Notes: generated by a model not told the origin, from the sequence alone. DNA of 64,000 nt from Methyloversatilis universalis FAM5 (GCF_000214035.2 NZ_AFHG01000052.1:1-64000), one strand, 5' to 3'. Shown: positions 1 to 9,911, counted from the first letter of the stretch. Numbers and translations: made by a program.

Positions 1-446
1 GTATCAAGCCGACCGTGAAGACCACCTGCACCGGCGTGGAAATGTTCCGCAAGCTGCTGGATCAGGGTCAGGCAGGTGACAACGTGGGCGTGCTGCTGCG
101 CGGCACCAAGCGTGAAGAAGTCGAGCGTGGCCAGGTGCTGGCCAAGCCGGGTTCGATCAAGCCGCACACCCACTTCACGGCCGAGATCTACGTGCTGTCG
201 AAGGATGAAGGTGGTCGTCACACCCCGTTCTTCAACGGCTATCGCCCGCAGTTCTACTTCCGTACGACGGACGTGACCGGTGCGATCGATCTGCCGGAAG
301 GCACCGAGATGGTGATGCCGGGTGACAACGTTTCGATCACGGTGAAGCTGATCGCCCCGATCGCGATGGAAGAAGGTCTGCGCTTCGCGATCCGCGAAGG
401 CGGCCGCACCGTCGGCGCCGGCGTGGTTGCCAAGATCATCGAGTAA
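1..446 (+). CDS. tuf: Elongation factor Tu, C-terminal part (5' end outside window)
   Basis: The reading frame is open from base 3, so this is the 3' end of tuf. The roughly 148 residues cover domains 2 and 3 of EF-Tu, the GTPase that delivers aminoacyl-tRNA to the ribosome. Visible family signatures are [32 protein letters not shown] and the terminal [14 protein letters not shown]. The GTP-binding domain lies upstream of the window. Its position directly before rpsJ is the usual str-S10 junction of betaproteobacteria. Identification is firm. Confidence 0.98.
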   Translation, partial: IKPTVKTTCTGVEMFRKLLDQGQAGDNVGVLLRGTKREEVERGQVLAKPGSIKPHTHFTAEIYVLSKDEGGRHTPFFNGYRPQFYFRTTDVTGAIDLPEGTEMVMPGDNVSITVKLIAPIAMEEGLRFAIREGGRTVGAGVVAKIIE

Positions 447-469
447 GTAGTACACTCGACAGCTTTTGT

Positions 470-504
470 GCCGGACGGCTTCGTGTCGTCCGGCTTTGCT
501 CTTT
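470..504 (+). terminator. Hairpin between tuf and rpsJ, possible terminator or attenuator
   Basis: GCCGGACG (470-477) pairs perfectly with CGTCCGGC (487-494) across a 9-nt loop and is followed by a T-rich run, TTTGCTCTTT. It lies between the tuf stop and the rpsJ ribosome-binding region, so it could partly end str-operon transcription or act as an S10 leader element. The T tract is interrupted, so termination is probably partial. Confidence 0.5.
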
Positions 505-523
505 CGCTCTTTGGGAAAAACCA

Positions 524-835
524 ATGCAAAGCCAGAAGATCCGTATCCGCCTGAAGGCCTTCGACTATCGCCTCATCGATCAGTCGGCCCTGGAAATCGT
601 GGATACCGCCAAGCGTACCGGCGCGGTTGTTCGTGGTCCGGTGCCGCTGCCCACCCGCATCGAGCGTTTCAACGTGCTGCGCTCGCCGCACGTGAACAAG
701 ACCTCGCGCGACCAGTTCGAAATCCGCACCCATGTCCGCCTGATGGACATCATCGATCCGACTGACAAGACGGTGGATGCGCTGATGAAGCTGGATCTGC
801 CCGCGGGTGTGGATGTCGAGATCAAGCTTCAGTAA
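524..835 (+). CDS. rpsJ: 30S ribosomal protein S10
   Basis: The protein has 103 residues, the normal S10 length. It begins [19 protein letters not shown] and contains the conserved [19 protein letters not shown] segment. S10 sits in the 30S head and also serves as NusE in transcription antitermination. The gene is first in the S10 operon, separated from tuf by a hairpin and from rplC by a 103-nt gap. Start ATG is the natural S10 start. Confidence 0.98.
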   Translation: MQSQKIRIRLKAFDYRLIDQSALEIVDTAKRTGAVVRGPVPLPTRIERFNVLRSPHVNKTSRDQFEIRTHVRLMDIIDPTDKTVDALMKLDLPAGVDVEIKLQ

Positions 836-902
836 GAGCAGTCTTTTCCGGCGTTCTTTTTGCCGGTAAGCGTCATCGGATTTCCGGTGGCAGTTGAAAC
901 GG

Positions 903-932
903 ATCCCGGTCAATCGCAACCGGGATGAGGAG
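903..932 (+). promoter_or_regulatory. Leader hairpin directly before the rplC ribosome-binding site
   Basis: ATCCCGGT (903-910) and ACCGGGAT (919-926) form a perfect 8-bp stem with an 8-nt loop. The rplC Shine-Dalgarno GAGGAG follows at once (927-932). The rpsJ-rplC gap is otherwise unusually long for this operon. In other bacteria S10-operon expression is autoregulated by L4 through an mRNA leader; here the hairpin is in the right place to affect rplC translation, but the function is inference. Confidence 0.4.
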
Positions 933-938
933 AAAAAC

Positions 939-1580
939 ATGAGTCTAGGCCTTGTGGGTCGCAAGGTCGGCATGACGCGCATTTTCACCGATGACGGTCA
1001 AACCGTTCCGGTGACGGTCGTGGATGTGTCGAACAATCGCGTTACCCAGATCAAGACGGCAGAAACCGACGGTTACACGTCGGTGCAGGTCGCTTTCGGC
1101 AAGCGTCGCGCTACCCGCGTGAACAAAGCCGCCGCAGGTCATTTTGCCAAGGCAGGTGTCGAGGCCGGTGAAGTGCTGCGCGAATTCCGCGTTGATGCGG
1201 AGAAGCTCGCCCAGTTCAAGGCGGGTGATGTCATCAGTGCCGCTTCGGTGTTCGCCGTGGGCCAGAAGGTCGATGTGACGGGTACGTCCATCGGCAAGGG
1301 CTTCGCGGGTGCCATCAAGCGCCACAACTTCTCGTCCAACCGTGCGTCGCACGGCAACTCGATCTCGCACAACTCGCCGGGCTCGATCGGTATGGCGCAG
1401 GATCCGGGTCGCGTTTTCCCGGGCAAGCGCATGGCCGGTCACCTCGGTGATGCCAAGAGCACCCAGCAGGGTCTAGAGGTCGTGCGTATCGACGAGGCCC
1501 GTCAGCTGCTGCTCATCAAGGGCGCAATTCCGGGTTCCAAGGGCGGTGACGTGATCGTCCTGCCGGCGGTCAAGGGCTGA
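939..1580 (+). CDS. rplC: 50S ribosomal protein L3
   Basis: The 213-residue protein starts [20 protein letters not shown], the classical L3 N terminus. L3 nucleates 50S assembly near the peptidyl-transferase centre. The Q-containing loop that is methylated in many bacteria lies in [19 protein letters not shown]. An upstream in-frame ATG at 894 would add 15 unrelated residues; ATG 939 is preferred because it follows GAGGAG and matches the family start. rplD follows 10 nt downstream. Confidence 0.97.
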   Translation: MSLGLVGRKVGMTRIFTDDGQTVPVTVVDVSNNRVTQIKTAETDGYTSVQVAFGKRRATRVNKAAAGHFAKAGVEAGEVLREFRVDAEKLAQFKAGDVISAASVFAVGQKVDVTGTSIGKGFAGAIKRHNFSSNRASHGNSISHNSPGSIGMAQDPGRVFPGKRMAGHLGDAKSTQQGLEVVRIDEARQLLLIKGAIPGSKGGDVIVLPAVKG

Positions 1581-1590
1581 GGAGAGCGCG

Positions 1591-2214
1591 ATGGCTGAAT
1601 TGAAGGTTTTGAATGACGCAGGTCAGCAGGCGTCCACGGTGCAGGCACCGGACGCACTGTTTGCCCGCGAATACAACGAAGCGCTGGTGCATCAGCTGGT
1701 GGTGGCCTATCAGGCCAACGCCCGTCAGGGCACCCGCGCACAGAAGGACCGTACCCTGGTCAAGCACACCACGCGCAAGCCGTGGCGTCAGAAGGGTACT
1801 GGCAGGGCTCGTGCCGGTATGTCGTCCAGCCCGCTGTGGCGTGGCGGCGGCCGCATCTTCCCGAACTCGCCCGACGAGAACTTCTCGCAGAAGGTCAACC
1901 GCAAGATGTATCGCGCCGGCATCGCCGCGATCCTGTCGCAGCTGGCCCGCGAAGACCGCATCGCCGTGGTCGAGAACTTCAATGTCGACGCTCCGAAGAC
2001 CAAGCTCCTGTCCAGCAAGCTCAAGGGCATGGGTCTGGATTCGGTGCTCGTGATCACCGACGAACTCGATGAGAACCTGTTCCTGTCGTCGCGCAACCTG
2101 CACAACGTGCTGGTTCTCGAAGCGCACGAGACGGATCCGGTGTCGCTCATCCGTTTCGGCAAGGTGCTGGTCACGCGCAGCGCGATGAGCAAATTCGAGG
2201 AGATGTGGGCATGA
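1591..2214 (+). CDS. rplD: 50S ribosomal protein L4
   Basis: The 207-residue protein has the L4 arm motif [14 protein letters not shown] and the following [15 protein letters not shown] segment that reaches into the exit tunnel. L4 is an early 50S assembly protein and, in some bacteria, represses its own operon. The stop overlaps the start of rplW as ATGA, so the two are translationally coupled. Confidence 0.97.
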   Translation: MAELKVLNDAGQQASTVQAPDALFAREYNEALVHQLVVAYQANARQGTRAQKDRTLVKHTTRKPWRQKGTGRARAGMSSSPLWRGGGRIFPNSPDENFSQKVNRKMYRAGIAAILSQLAREDRIAVVENFNVDAPKTKLLSSKLKGMGLDSVLVITDELDENLFLSSRNLHNVLVLEAHETDPVSLIRFGKVLVTRSAMSKFEEMWA

Positions 2215-2537
2215 GCAACTTTTCGCAGGAAAGGCTGATGCAGGTTCTGCTCGCGCCGCAGATTTCAGAGAAGGCGACCTTCATTGCCGACCGCAACAAC
2301 CAGGTCGTGTTCAAGGTTGCTCCGGATGCTACCAAGCCGGAAATCAAGGCTGCGGTCGAGCTGCTGTTCAGCAAGGGCGACAACAAGGTTGAAGTCCTTT
2401 CCGTTCAGGTTCTGAACGTGAAGGGCAAGATCAAGCGTTTCGGCCGCACTTTCGGCCGTCGCAGCGACTGGAAGAAGGCCTTTGTCCGCATCAAGCCGGG
2501 CCAGGACATCGAGTTCGCTGAAGGAGGGGCTGTCTAA
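2211..2537 (+). CDS. rplW: 50S ribosomal protein L23
   Basis: The 108-residue product, [20 protein letters not shown]..., is L23, a tunnel-exit protein and docking site for trigger factor and SRP. ATG 2211 is chosen over an in-frame GTG at 2205 because GAGGAG (2197-2202) is correctly spaced from it and the ATGA overlap with rplD is the usual arrangement. The stop overlaps rplB (TAATG). Confidence 0.96.
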   Translation: MSNFSQERLMQVLLAPQISEKATFIADRNNQVVFKVAPDATKPEIKAAVELLFSKGDNKVEVLSVQVLNVKGKIKRFGRTFGRRSDWKKAFVRIKPGQDIEFAEGGAV

Positions 2538-3364
2538 TGGCACTCGTCAAAGTCAAGCCGACTTCGGCTGGCCGTCGTGCGGTCGTCAAGGTCGTCCACG
2601 AGCATCTGTACAAGGGTCGTCCGGTTGATTCGCTGACCGAAACCCAGAGCAAGACCTCGGGTCGCAACAATCACGGTCGCATCACCACCCGTCACAAGGG
2701 CGGTGGTCATCGTCAGCAGTACCGCGTGATCGATTTCCGTCGCAACAAGGACGGTATCGTGGCCAAGGTCGAGCGTATCGAGTACGACCCGAACCGTTCG
2801 GCTCACATCGCGCTGCTGTGCTACGCCGATGGCGAGCGTCGTTACATCATCGCCCCGAAGGGCATGGCGGTCGGTCAGGAAGTTGTCAGCGGTTCGGAAG
2901 CGCCGATCAAGTCCGGCAACACGCTCCCGCTGCGTAACATTCCGGTCGGTTCGACCATTCACTGCATCGAAATGACGCCGGGCAAGGGCGCGCAACTCGC
3001 GCGTGCGGCCGGTACCTCGGTGCAGCTGCTTGCTCGCGACGGCAGCTACGCTCAGCTGCGTCTGCGCTCCGGTGAAATCCGCCGTGTGCACGTCGAGTGC
3101 CGCGCGACCATCGGTGAAGTGGGCAACGAAGAAAACAACCTGCGCAAGCTTGGCAAGGCAGGCGCAACCCGTTGGCGCGGTGTGCGTCCGACCGTTCGCG
3201 GTACCGCAATGAACCCGATCGATCACCCGCACGGTGGTGGTGAAGGTCGTACCGGCGAAGGTCGCGTTCCGGTCAGCCCGTGGGGTCAGCCCACCAAGGG
3301 CTACCGCACCCGCAGCAACAAGCGCACGAGCAACATGATCGTGCAGCGCCGCTACAAGCGATAA
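2537..3364 (+). CDS. rplB: 50S ribosomal protein L2
   Basis: The 275-residue protein is L2, needed for subunit association and peptidyl transfer. Visible signatures are [20 protein letters not shown] near the N terminus and the C-terminal [18 protein letters not shown] loop with the conserved histidine. It starts one base inside the rplW stop and is followed after 10 nt by rpsS. Confidence 0.98.
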   Translation: MALVKVKPTSAGRRAVVKVVHEHLYKGRPVDSLTETQSKTSGRNNHGRITTRHKGGGHRQQYRVIDFRRNKDGIVAKVERIEYDPNRSAHIALLCYADGERRYIIAPKGMAVGQEVVSGSEAPIKSGNTLPLRNIPVGSTIHCIEMTPGKGAQLARAAGTSVQLLARDGSYAQLRLRSGEIRRVHVECRATIGEVGNEENNLRKLGKAGATRWRGVRPTVRGTAMNPIDHPHGGGEGRTGEGRVPVSPWGQPTKGYRTRSNKRTSNMIVQRRYKR

Positions 3365-3374
3365 GAGGTAGGCA

Positions 3375-3650
3375 ATGGCACGTTCAATCAAGAAAGGCCC
3401 GTTCGTCGACGCCCACCTGCTGGCCAAGGTGGATACGGCTCGCGCGTCGAATGACAAGCGTCCGATCAAGACCTGGTCGCGTCGTTCGACCGTTCTGCCG
3501 GACTTCATCGGTCTCACCATCGCCGTGCATAACGGTCGCCAGCACATCCCGGTCTATGTTTCGGAAAACATGGTCGGTCACAAGCTGGGCGAGTTCGCGC
3601 TGACCCGTACGTTCAAGGGTCACACCGCGGGCAAGAAAGCGAAGAAGTAA
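3375..3650 (+). CDS. rpsS: 30S ribosomal protein S19
   Basis: The 91-residue protein [19 protein letters not shown]... has the S19 signature [21 protein letters not shown]19 forms a complex with S13 in the 30S head and contacts the intersubunit bridge. Length and ends match the family. It sits between rplB and rplV as in nearly all S10 operons. Confidence 0.98.
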   Translation: MARSIKKGPFVDAHLLAKVDTARASNDKRPIKTWSRRSTVLPDFIGLTIAVHNGRQHIPVYVSENMVGHKLGEFALTRTFKGHTAGKKAKK

Positions 3651-3662
3651 GGAGCGATGACA

Positions 3663-3992
3663 ATGGAAACCCGTGCAAGTCTTCGCGGCGTGCGTCTGTC
3701 GGCGCAGAAGGGTCGGCTGGTTGCCGATCTGATCCGCGGTAAGTCGGTTGGTCAGGCTCTGAACATTCTGGCTTTCAGCCCCAAGAAGGGCGCCAAGATC
3801 ATCAAGAAGGTCGTCGAATCCGCAATCGCGAACGCCGAGCACAACGACGGCGCCGATATCGACAGCCTGAAGGTGAAGACCATTTACGTGGAAAAGGGTG
3901 TTGTGCTCAAGCGCTTCACCGCCCGGGCCAAGGGTCGCGGCAATCGCATCATCAAGCCGACCTGCCACGTGTTCGTCACGGTTGGAGACTGA
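3663..3992 (+). CDS. rplV: 50S ribosomal protein L22
   Basis: The 109-residue product [19 protein letters not shown]... is L22, which binds all domains of 23S rRNA and lines the exit tunnel; the beta-hairpin segment with [14 protein letters not shown] is clear. Two in-frame ATGs occur (3657 and 3663). GGAG at 3651-3654 is only 2 nt from the first and 8 nt from the second, and the family begins METRA, so 3663 is chosen. Confidence 0.96.
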   Translation: METRASLRGVRLSAQKGRLVADLIRGKSVGQALNILAFSPKKGAKIIKKVVESAIANAEHNDGADIDSLKVKTIYVEKGVVLKRFTARAKGRGNRIIKPTCHVFVTVGD

Positions 3993-3997
3993 AGGTT

Positions 3998-4852
3998 ATG
4001 GGACAGAAGATTCATCCGACCGGCTTCCGTCTGGCGGTCACGCATAACTGGGCTTCGCGCTGGTTTGCTTCCAGCAAGGACTTCCCGCGCATGCTTAACC
4101 AGGACCTCGAAGTCCGCGCCTTTCTGAAGAAGAAGCTGGCGCACGCTTCGGTGGGCCGCGTGGTCATCGAGCGTCCGGCGAAGAACGCCCGCATCACCGT
4201 GTATTCGGCTCGCCCGGGTGTGGTGATCGGCAAGAAGGGCGAAGAGATCGAACTGATCAAGGCCCAGCTCGGCAAGATGATGGGCGTACCGGTCCACGTG
4301 AACATCGAGGAAATCCGCAAGCCGGAAATCGATGCACAGCTGATCGCCGATTCGATCGCCCAGCAGCTCGAGAAGCGGATCATGTTCCGCCGCGCGATGA
4401 AGCGCGCGATGCAGAACGCGATGCGCCTCGGTGCCCAGGGCATCAAGATCATGTCGTCCGGTCGTCTGAACGGCATCGAAATTGCTCGCCGCGAGTGGTA
4501 CCGCGAAGGTCGTGTGCCGCTGCACACCCTGCGCGCCGACATCGATTACGGTACGTCGGAAGCCAAGACCACCTACGGTGTGATCGGTATCAAGGTGTGG
4601 GTGTTCAAGGGCGAAATGCTTGCCCGTGGCGAAGCGCCGGCAGTTACCGAAGAAAACGACAACGCACGTCGCCCGCGTCGTGATGGCCGTCGCCCGGAAG
4701 GCGACAACCGTCCGGCAGGTCGCCGTCCCGCCCGTGACGCGAAGCCGGAAGGCAGCGCTTCGGCCGGTGATGCCGACGTGAAGTCCACTCAGCAACGAGT
4801 CAGAAAGTCAGGAGCTAGCAATGCTGCAGCCGGCGAGAAGAAAGTACCGTAA
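3998..4852 (+). CDS. rpsC: 30S ribosomal protein S3 with long basic C-terminal tail
   Basis: S3 binds mRNA at the 30S entry channel. The KH-domain GXXG loop is in [11 protein letters not shown], and the core ends near residue 215. The protein is 284 residues against about 230 in E. coli: the extra tail is low-complexity, rich in Arg, Asp, Pro and Ala ([20 protein letters not shown]). Long S3 tails occur in betaproteobacteria. The last 32 bases are also the start of rplP in another frame. Confidence 0.95.
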   Translation: MGQKIHPTGFRLAVTHNWASRWFASSKDFPRMLNQDLEVRAFLKKKLAHASVGRVVIERPAKNARITVYSARPGVVIGKKGEEIELIKAQLGKMMGVPVHVNIEEIRKPEIDAQLIADSIAQQLEKRIMFRRAMKRAMQNAMRLGAQGIKIMSSGRLNGIEIARREWYREGRVPLHTLRADIDYGTSEAKTTYGVIGIKVWVFKGEMLARGEAPAVTEENDNARRPRRDGRRPEGDNRPAGRRPARDAKPEGSASAGDADVKSTQQRVRKSGASNAAAGEKKVP

Positions 4853-5234
4853 GGAGCAGAAGGGCCGCAACACGGGTCTCGCCACCCGCGGTACCAAGGT
4901 TTCCTTTGGCGAGTACGGCCTCAAGGCCACTTCGCGCGGTCGTCTGACGGCTCGTCAGATCGAATCCGCTCGTCGTGCGATGACGCGTCACATCAAGCGC
5001 GGTGGTCGTATCTGGATTCGCATTTTCCCGGACAAGCCGATTTCGAAGAAGCCGGCGGAAGTGCGTATGGGTAACGGCAAGGGCAACCCGGAGTACTGGG
5101 TCGCCGAAATTCAGCCGGGCAAGGTGCTGTACGAGATGGACGGCGTCGACGAGGCGCTGGCGCGCGAGGCGTTCCGCCTGGCTGCTGCCAAGCTCCCGCT
5201 CGAAACCACCTTTGTCGTGCGTCAGCTGGGGTAA
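4821..5234 (+). CDS. rplP: 50S ribosomal protein L16
   Basis: The 137-residue protein starts [19 protein letters not shown], the canonical L16 start, and helps organise the A site and the binding of aminoacyl-tRNA. The start codon lies 32 bases inside the rpsC tail, preceded by AGGAG at 4810-4814. This out-of-frame overlap implies coupled translation. rpmC follows after 3 nt. Confidence 0.97.
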   Translation: MLQPARRKYRKEQKGRNTGLATRGTKVSFGEYGLKATSRGRLTARQIESARRAMTRHIKRGGRIWIRIFPDKPISKKPAEVRMGNGKGNPEYWVAEIQPGKVLYEMDGVDEALAREAFRLAAAKLPLETTFVVRQLG

Positions 5235-5237
5235 GCG

Positions 5238-5432
5238 ATGAAAGCCAAGGATCTGCGGACGAAAGATGCCGCTGAATTGAACAAGGAGCTGATGGATCTT
5301 CTGAAGGCGCAGTTTTCGCTGCGCATGCAGAAGGCCACCCAGCAGCTGACCAATACCAGCCAGCTGAAGAACGTGCGCCGCGACATCGCGCGCGTTCGCA
5401 CTCTGCTGGAACAGAAAGCGAGCGCGAAATGA
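5238..5432 (+). CDS. rpmC: 50S ribosomal protein L29
   Basis: The 64-residue protein [18 protein letters not shown]... is L29, a two-helix protein at the tunnel exit next to L23. Conserved segments are [17 protein letters not shown] and [12 protein letters not shown]. The stop overlaps the rpsQ start as ATGA (5429-5432), indicating coupling. Confidence 0.97.
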   Translation: MKAKDLRTKDAAELNKELMDLLKAQFSLRMQKATQQLTNTSQLKNVRRDIARVRTLLEQKASAK

Positions 5433-5698
5433 GCGAGACCAATCAAAAGGTCCATCGCACGCTGGTCGGCCGTGTGGTCAGCGACAAGATGGAAAAGACC
5501 GTGACCGTGCTGGTCGAGCGCCGTGTCAAGCACCCGCTCTACGGCAAGGTGATCATGCGGTCGAAGAAGTACCACGCTCACGTTGAAGGCCTCGAGGCGC
5601 ATGAAGGCGATCTGGTTCAGATCGAGGAATGCCGTCCGATCAGCCGCACCAAGGCGTGGAAAGTCACCCAGGTCGTTGAACAGGCCCGCGTGATCTGA
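5429..5698 (+). CDS. rpsQ: 30S ribosomal protein S17
   Basis: The 89-residue OB-fold protein binds the 5' domain of 16S rRNA early in assembly. S17 signatures are [19 protein letters not shown] and [18 protein letters not shown]. It is the last gene of the S10 operon here: a 154-nt gap with a strong hairpin separates it from rplN. Confidence 0.97.
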   Translation: MSETNQKVHRTLVGRVVSDKMEKTVTVLVERRVKHPLYGKVIMRSKKYHAHVEGLEAHEGDLVQIEECRPISRTKAWKVTQVVEQARVI

Positions 5699-5710
5699 TT
5701 GGAAGTATCC

Positions 5711-5735
5711 GGGAGGGGCTTGCAGAGCCCCTCCC
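5711..5735 (+). terminator. Perfect 10-bp hairpin between S10 and spc operons
   Basis: GGGAGGGGCT (5711-5720) and AGCCCCTCCC (5726-5735) are exact complements with a 5-nt loop. No T tract follows, so it is not a classical intrinsic terminator; it may attenuate or mark an mRNA end. It lies 12 nt after the rpsQ stop in a 154-nt gap that ends at rplN; a separate promoter for the spc genes in the remaining 115 nt is likely but I cannot pin one down. Confidence 0.55.
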
Positions 5736-5852
5736 CGCATGCTATTGTTGCGTGCTTTGTTTCACCGAGCCAAACGGTTTCGCTGGGCTCGTCCTCACCC
5801 TGACGGGTCCAAGACTGTCCGCTCCATGAGCGGGATAAGTTGGAGATAAGAA

Positions 5853-6221
5853 ATGATCCAGATGCAATCCATGCTGAACGTGGCCGACAACACCGGCGCG
5901 CGCTCTGTCATGTGTATCAAGGTGCTTGGTGGTTCCAAGCGTCGCTATGCCGGTATCGGCGACGTGATCAAGGTCAGCATCAAGGATGCTGCGCCGCGTG
6001 GTCGCGTGAAGAAGGGCGAGGTTTATAACGCGGTCGTGGTTCGTACCGCGAAGGGTGTGCGTCGTCCGGATGGTTCGCTGGTGAAGTTCGACGGCAACGC
6101 CGCCGTGCTTCTGAATAACAAGCTCGAGCCGATCGGTACCCGTATATTTGGGCCGGTTACCCGTGAGCTGCGCGGCGAGCGTTTCATGAAGATCGTTTCG
6201 CTGGCGCCGGAAGTTCTCTGA
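5853..6221 (+). CDS. rplN: 50S ribosomal protein L14
   Basis: The 122-residue protein [27 protein letters not shown]... is L14, which forms an intersubunit bridge and is a target of the silencing factor RsfS. The full-length barrel and the terminal [12 protein letters not shown] are present. It opens the spc operon, preceded by GGAGA and separated from rpsQ by a hairpin-bearing gap. Confidence 0.98.
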   Translation: MIQMQSMLNVADNTGARSVMCIKVLGGSKRRYAGIGDVIKVSIKDAAPRGRVKKGEVYNAVVVRTAKGVRRPDGSLVKFDGNAAVLLNNKLEPIGTRIFGPVTRELRGERFMKIVSLAPEVL

Positions 6222-6240
6222 GGCCAGGCTGGAGAGTCAG

Positions 6241-6558
6241 ATGGAAAAGATTCGCAAAGGCGATGAAGTCATTGTGCTGACGGGTAAGGACCGCGGTCGT
6301 CGCGGTACCGTGCTCCGTCGCGTCGACGAGCGCTCTGTCGTGGTTGAAGGTGTCAATCGCGCCAAGAAGCATCAGCGTCCGAACCCGATGAAGGGTCAGC
6401 AGGGCGGCATCGTCGAAAAGGAAATGCCGATCGACATTTCGAATGTCGCGCTGTTCAACCCGGCGACCAGCAAGGGTGATCGCGTTGGCATCAAGACGCT
6501 TGAAGACGGTACCAAGGTCCGCTTCTTCAAGTCGAATGGCGAGTTGGTCAAGGCTTAA
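6241..6558 (+). CDS. rplX: 50S ribosomal protein L24
   Basis: The 105-residue protein carries the KOW motif at its N terminus ([20 protein letters not shown]). L24 initiates 50S assembly by binding the 5' end of 23S rRNA. The C-terminal part [20 protein letters not shown] is typical. It lies 19 nt after rplN and 9 nt before rplE. Confidence 0.97.
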   Translation: MEKIRKGDEVIVLTGKDRGRRGTVLRRVDERSVVVEGVNRAKKHQRPNPMKGQQGGIVEKEMPIDISNVALFNPATSKGDRVGIKTLEDGTKVRFFKSNGELVKA

Positions 6559-6567
6559 GGAACGACA

Positions 6568-7107
6568 ATGGCGCGCTTGCAAGATTTTTACAAGGCAACC
6601 GTTGTGGCCGACCTGACGGCCCGCTTCGGTTACAAGTCGGTGATGGAAGTTCCGCGCATCACCAAGATTACGCTGAACATGGGTGTCGGCGAGGCCGTGG
6701 GCGACAAGAAGGTGCTCGAACACGCGGTCGGCGACATGGTCAAGATTGCCGGTCAGAAGCCGGTTGTCACCAAGGCTCGCAAGGCCATCGCGGGCTTCAA
6801 GATCCGCGAAGGCTACCCGATCGGCTGCATGGTGACGCTGCGCGGTCCGCGCATGTTCGAATTCCTGGATCGACTGATCACCGTTGCCATGCCGCGTGTG
6901 CGTGACTTCCGTGGTGTGTCGGGCAAGGGTTTCGATGGCCGTGGCAACTACAACATCGGCATCAAAGAGCAGATCATTTTCCCGGAAATCGAGTACGACA
7001 AGGTCGACAAGGTTCGCGGGATGAATATCAGCATCACGACGACCGCCAAGACCGACGAGGAAGCCAAGGCTCTGCTCGCCGCGTTCAAGTTCCCGTTCAA
7101 GAATTGA
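6568..7107 (+). CDS. rplE: 50S ribosomal protein L5
   Basis: The 179-residue protein binds 5S rRNA and contacts P-site tRNA. Family signatures are [39 protein letters not shown] and the C-terminal [19 protein letters not shown]. Start and length are canonical. rpsN follows after 7 nt. Confidence 0.98.
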   Translation: MARLQDFYKATVVADLTARFGYKSVMEVPRITKITLNMGVGEAVGDKKVLEHAVGDMVKIAGQKPVVTKARKAIAGFKIREGYPIGCMVTLRGPRMFEFLDRLITVAMPRVRDFRGVSGKGFDGRGNYNIGIKEQIIFPEIEYDKVDKVRGMNISITTTAKTDEEAKALLAAFKFPFKN

Positions 7108-7114
7108 GGTTGCC

Positions 7115-7420
7115 ATGGCTAAGTTGGCATTGAAAAACCGTGAAGCGAAGCGCGAGAAGCTGGTGGCCAAGTTCGCCGCCAAGCGCGCCGCGCTGGAAGC
7201 CGTCGTCGCCGATATGTCGGCAACCGAAGAGGATCGTGCTTCCGCACGTCTGAAGCTGCAGGCGCTGCCGCGTAACGCTAACCCGACCCGCCTGCGCAAT
7301 CGCTGCGAACAGACCGGTCGTCCGCGCGGCGTGTTCCGGAAGTTCGGTCTCTGCCGTAACAAACTGCGTGAAGCGGCCTTCCGGGGCGAAGTGCCCGGCA
7401 TGGTCAAGGCTAGTTGGTAA
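7115..7420 (+). CDS. rpsN: 30S ribosomal protein S14, zinc-independent form
   Basis: The 101-residue length and the absence of paired CXXC motifs mark this as the long, zinc-independent S14. The C-terminal part [20 protein letters not shown] is conserved. S14 assembles late into the 30S head. It is notable beside rpmJ and rpsD in this window, which both keep zinc-type cysteine sets. Confidence 0.97.
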   Translation: MAKLALKNREAKREKLVAKFAAKRAALEAVVADMSATEEDRASARLKLQALPRNANPTRLRNRCEQTGRPRGVFRKFGLCRNKLREAAFRGEVPGMVKASW

Positions 7421-7432
7421 CAGGGGTACAAG

Positions 7433-7828
7433 ATGAGCATGAGTGATCCGATTGCGGACATGCTGACCCGCATCCGCAATGCACAAATGGCACAGAAGGG
7501 CTCTGTTGTCATGCCGTCCTCGAAGATCAAGGTGGCGATCGCCGGGGTGCTGCAGTCCGAAGGTTATATCGACGGTTTCAGCGTGCGCACCGAAGGTGGC
7601 AAGGCTGAACTGGAGCTGGTCCTGAAGTATTACTCGGGCCGCCCCGTCATCGAGCGCATCGAGCGCGTCAGCCGCCCTGGTCTGCGCGTCTACCGTGGCA
7701 CGGATGATCTGCCGCGCGTGATGAACGGTCTGGGTGTGGCCATCGTTTCGACGCCGCGTGGCGTCATGACCGATCGCAAGGCCCGCGCCGAGAAGGTCGG
7801 CGGCGAAGTGCTGTGCATCGTGGCCTGA
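7433..7828 (+). CDS. rpsH: 30S ribosomal protein S8
   Basis: The 131-residue product [18 protein letters not shown]... is S8, a central-domain 16S rRNA binder that in E. coli also represses spc-operon translation. The C-terminal [20 protein letters not shown] is diagnostic. A second in-frame ATG lies at 7439; the first is chosen because the family usually begins [11 protein letters not shown]. Confidence 0.97.
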   Translation: MSMSDPIADMLTRIRNAQMAQKGSVVMPSSKIKVAIAGVLQSEGYIDGFSVRTEGGKAELELVLKYYSGRPVIERIERVSRPGLRVYRGTDDLPRVMNGLGVAIVSTPRGVMTDRKARAEKVGGEVLCIVA

Positions 7829-7838
7829 GGAAGAAGAC

Positions 7839-8372
7839 ATGTCACGTATCGCAAAGAATCCCGTTGTCGTGCCGAAAGGCGTCGACGTCGCGCTGAATGC
7901 CGGCGAGCTGTCGGTGAAGGGCCCGCTGGGCCAGATCAGCCGCGTGCTGCATCCGAACGTCGCGGTCACGGTCGAAGGTGGCGAAATCCGCTTCGCCCAG
8001 ATCGAAGGCGCGGTGAACAGCAAGGCGCTGTCGGGCACCATGCGTGCTCTGGTGGCGAACATGGTGACCGGCGTCACCCAGGGTTTCGAGCGCAAGCTCA
8101 CCCTGGTCGGCGTGGGTTACAAGGCCCAGGCCCAGGGCGACAAGCTGAACCTGTCGCTTGGTTTCTCGCACCCGGTGGTCCATGAGATGCCCGCAGGCAT
8201 CAAGGTGGAAACGCCAGCGCCGACCGAGATCCGCGTCAAGGGCGTGGACAAGCAACTGGTCGGTCAGGTCGCTGCCGAAATTCGCGCGTACCGCGAACCC
8301 GAACCCTACAAGGGCAAGGGTGTGCGCTACTCCGATGAGGTGGTGGTGATCAAAGAGACCAAGAAGAAGTAA
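7839..8372 (+). CDS. rplF: 50S ribosomal protein L6
   Basis: The 177-residue protein has the two homologous L6 domains and the C-terminal signature [20 protein letters not shown]. It lies near the GTPase-associated centre and sarcin-ricin loop. GAGG precedes the ATG. rplR starts 11 nt after its stop. Confidence 0.98.
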   Translation: MSRIAKNPVVVPKGVDVALNAGELSVKGPLGQISRVLHPNVAVTVEGGEIRFAQIEGAVNSKALSGTMRALVANMVTGVTQGFERKLTLVGVGYKAQAQGDKLNLSLGFSHPVVHEMPAGIKVETPAPTEIRVKGVDKQLVGQVAAEIRAYREPEPYKGKGVRYSDEVVVIKETKKK

Positions 8373-8383
8373 GGGTGACGAAC

Positions 8384-8737
8384 ATGGACAAGAACATCTC
8401 CCGTCTGCGCCGTTCGCGTCAGACCCGCGCCCGAATCGCCCAGCTGAAGGCTGTCCGTCTGTCGGTTCATCGCAGCAACAGCCACATCTACGCTCAGGTG
8501 TACTCTGGTTGCGGCACCCGCGTGCTGGCAGCGGCATCGACCGTCGAAGAGTCGGTGCGCAAGGAAGTGAGCAATGGCGGCAACGTGAACGCAGCTTCGC
8601 TGGTGGGCAAGCTGATCGCCGAGCGCGCCCGTGCCCAGGGTATCGAGCAGGTTGCGTTCGACCGCGGTGGCTTCAAGTACCACGGTCGTATCAAGGCGCT
8701 CGCTGAGGCCGCCCGCGAAGGCGGTCTCAAGTTCTAA
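8384..8737 (+). CDS. rplR: 50S ribosomal protein L18
   Basis: The 117-residue protein [20 protein letters not shown]... carries L18 features: basic N terminus, [15 protein letters not shown], and the terminal [20 protein letters not shown]. It binds 5S rRNA with L5. An in-frame GTG at 8375 would add three residues; ATG 8384 fits the family start. Confidence 0.97.
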   Translation: MDKNISRLRRSRQTRARIAQLKAVRLSVHRSNSHIYAQVYSGCGTRVLAAASTVEESVRKEVSNGGNVNAASLVGKLIAERARAQGIEQVAFDRGGFKYHGRIKALAEAAREGGLKF

Positions 8738-8757
8738 CTGATCAGGCGACTCAAGCG

Positions 8758-9282
8758 ATGGCTAAACCGCAACGGAAGCAAAACCAGGCCCAGGAAGAAC
8801 GCGACGACGGCCTGCGTGAAAAAATGGTGTCGATCAACCGTGTCACCAAGGTGGTGAAGGGTGGTCGTATTCTGGGTTTCGCAGCGCTCACCGTGGTCGG
8901 TGATGGCGACGGCGGAATCGGCATGGGCAAGGGCAAGGCGCGTGAAGTGCCGGTCGCTGTCCAGAAGGCTATGGAAGAGGCGCGCCGCAAGATGGTGCGT
9001 GTCAATCTTCGGGATGGCAGTTTCCATCACCCGATCGTTGGCCACCATGGCGCTTCGACCGTGCTGATCCAGCCGGCCGCCGCCGGTACCGGCATCATCG
9101 CCGGTGGCCCGATGCGCGCAGTGTTCGAAGTGATGGGCGTGACCGACGTGGTCGCCAAGTCGCTCGGCTCGTCGAACCCCTACAACCTCGTGCGCGCCAC
9201 GCTGAACGGCCTGCTGCGCATGAGCACGCCGTCGGAAGTTGCCGCCAAGCGCGGCAAGACCGTGGCGGAAATTCTCGGCTGA
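8758..9282 (+). CDS. rpsE: 30S ribosomal protein S5
   Basis: The 174-residue protein holds the S5 N-terminal dsRNA-binding-like domain ([19 protein letters not shown]) and the C-terminal domain with [21 protein letters not shown]5 contributes to decoding accuracy and to mRNA helicase activity at the entry channel. It is 20 nt after rplR and 8 nt before rpmD. Confidence 0.98.
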   Translation: MAKPQRKQNQAQEERDDGLREKMVSINRVTKVVKGGRILGFAALTVVGDGDGGIGMGKGKAREVPVAVQKAMEEARRKMVRVNLRDGSFHHPIVGHHGASTVLIQPAAAGTGIIAGGPMRAVFEVMGVTDVVAKSLGSSNPYNLVRATLNGLLRMSTPSEVAAKRGKTVAEILG

Positions 9283-9290
9283 GGTCTGTG

Positions 9291-9473
9291 ATGGCTGAAA
9301 AAACTCTGAAGGTCACTCTGGTGAAGAGCCTGATCGGTCGCAAGCAGGATCACCGCGCTACCGTGCGCGGCCTGGGTCTGCGCCGTCTGCATCACACCGT
9401 CGTCCTTGAGGACACGCCGGCAGTGCGCGGCATGGTCACCAAGGTGTCTTACCTGCTGAAGGTCGAGGCGTAA
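9291..9473 (+). CDS. rpmD: 50S ribosomal protein L30
   Basis: The 60-residue protein [20 protein letters not shown]... is L30, which lies near 5S rRNA. The conserved core [20 protein letters not shown] is present. A GTG directly before the ATG (9288) could be read as a start, but the ATG is the family start. rplO begins at the base after its stop. Confidence 0.96.
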   Translation: MAEKTLKVTLVKSLIGRKQDHRATVRGLGLRRLHHTVVLEDTPAVRGMVTKVSYLLKVEA

Positions 9474-9908
9474 ATGGAACTGAATGACATCAAGCCGGGC
9501 GAGGGTTCGAAGCACGCCCGTCGTCGCGTCGGTCGCGGCATGGGCAGCGGCCTGGGCAAGACCTGCGGTCGTGGTCACAAGGGCCAGAAGTCCCGTTCGG
9601 GCGGCTGGAAGAGCGTGGGCTTCGAAGGCGGCCAGATGCCGCTGCAGCGTCGCCTGCCGAAGCGTGGTTTCACCTCGCTGACCCGTGCCCGCAACGAAGA
9701 AGTGAATCTGTCGTCGCTGTCGAAGCTGCCGGTCGAAGACGTCGATCTTCTGGTGCTGAAGCAGTTCGGCCTGGTTTCGCGTGATGCGTTGTCGGCCAAG
9801 GTCGTACTGTCGGGTGAAATGACCCGTCGTGTGGTGCTCAAGGGCATCGGCGCGACCAAGGGTGCGCGTGCAGCCATTGAGGCTGCCGGCGGCCAGGTCG
9901 GAGAGTAA
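9474..9908 (+). CDS. rplO: 50S ribosomal protein L15
   Basis: The 144-residue protein has the glycine- and basic-rich N terminus of L15 ([20 protein letters not shown]) that threads through 23S rRNA, and a folded C-terminal domain with [20 protein letters not shown]. It follows rpmD with no gap and precedes secY by 3 nt. Confidence 0.97.
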   Translation: MELNDIKPGEGSKHARRRVGRGMGSGLGKTCGRGHKGQKSRSGGWKSVGFEGGQMPLQRRLPKRGFTSLTRARNEEVNLSSLSKLPVEDVDLLVLKQFGLVSRDALSAKVVLSGEMTRRVVLKGIGATKGARAAIEAAGGQVGE

Positions 9909-9911
9909 GCG

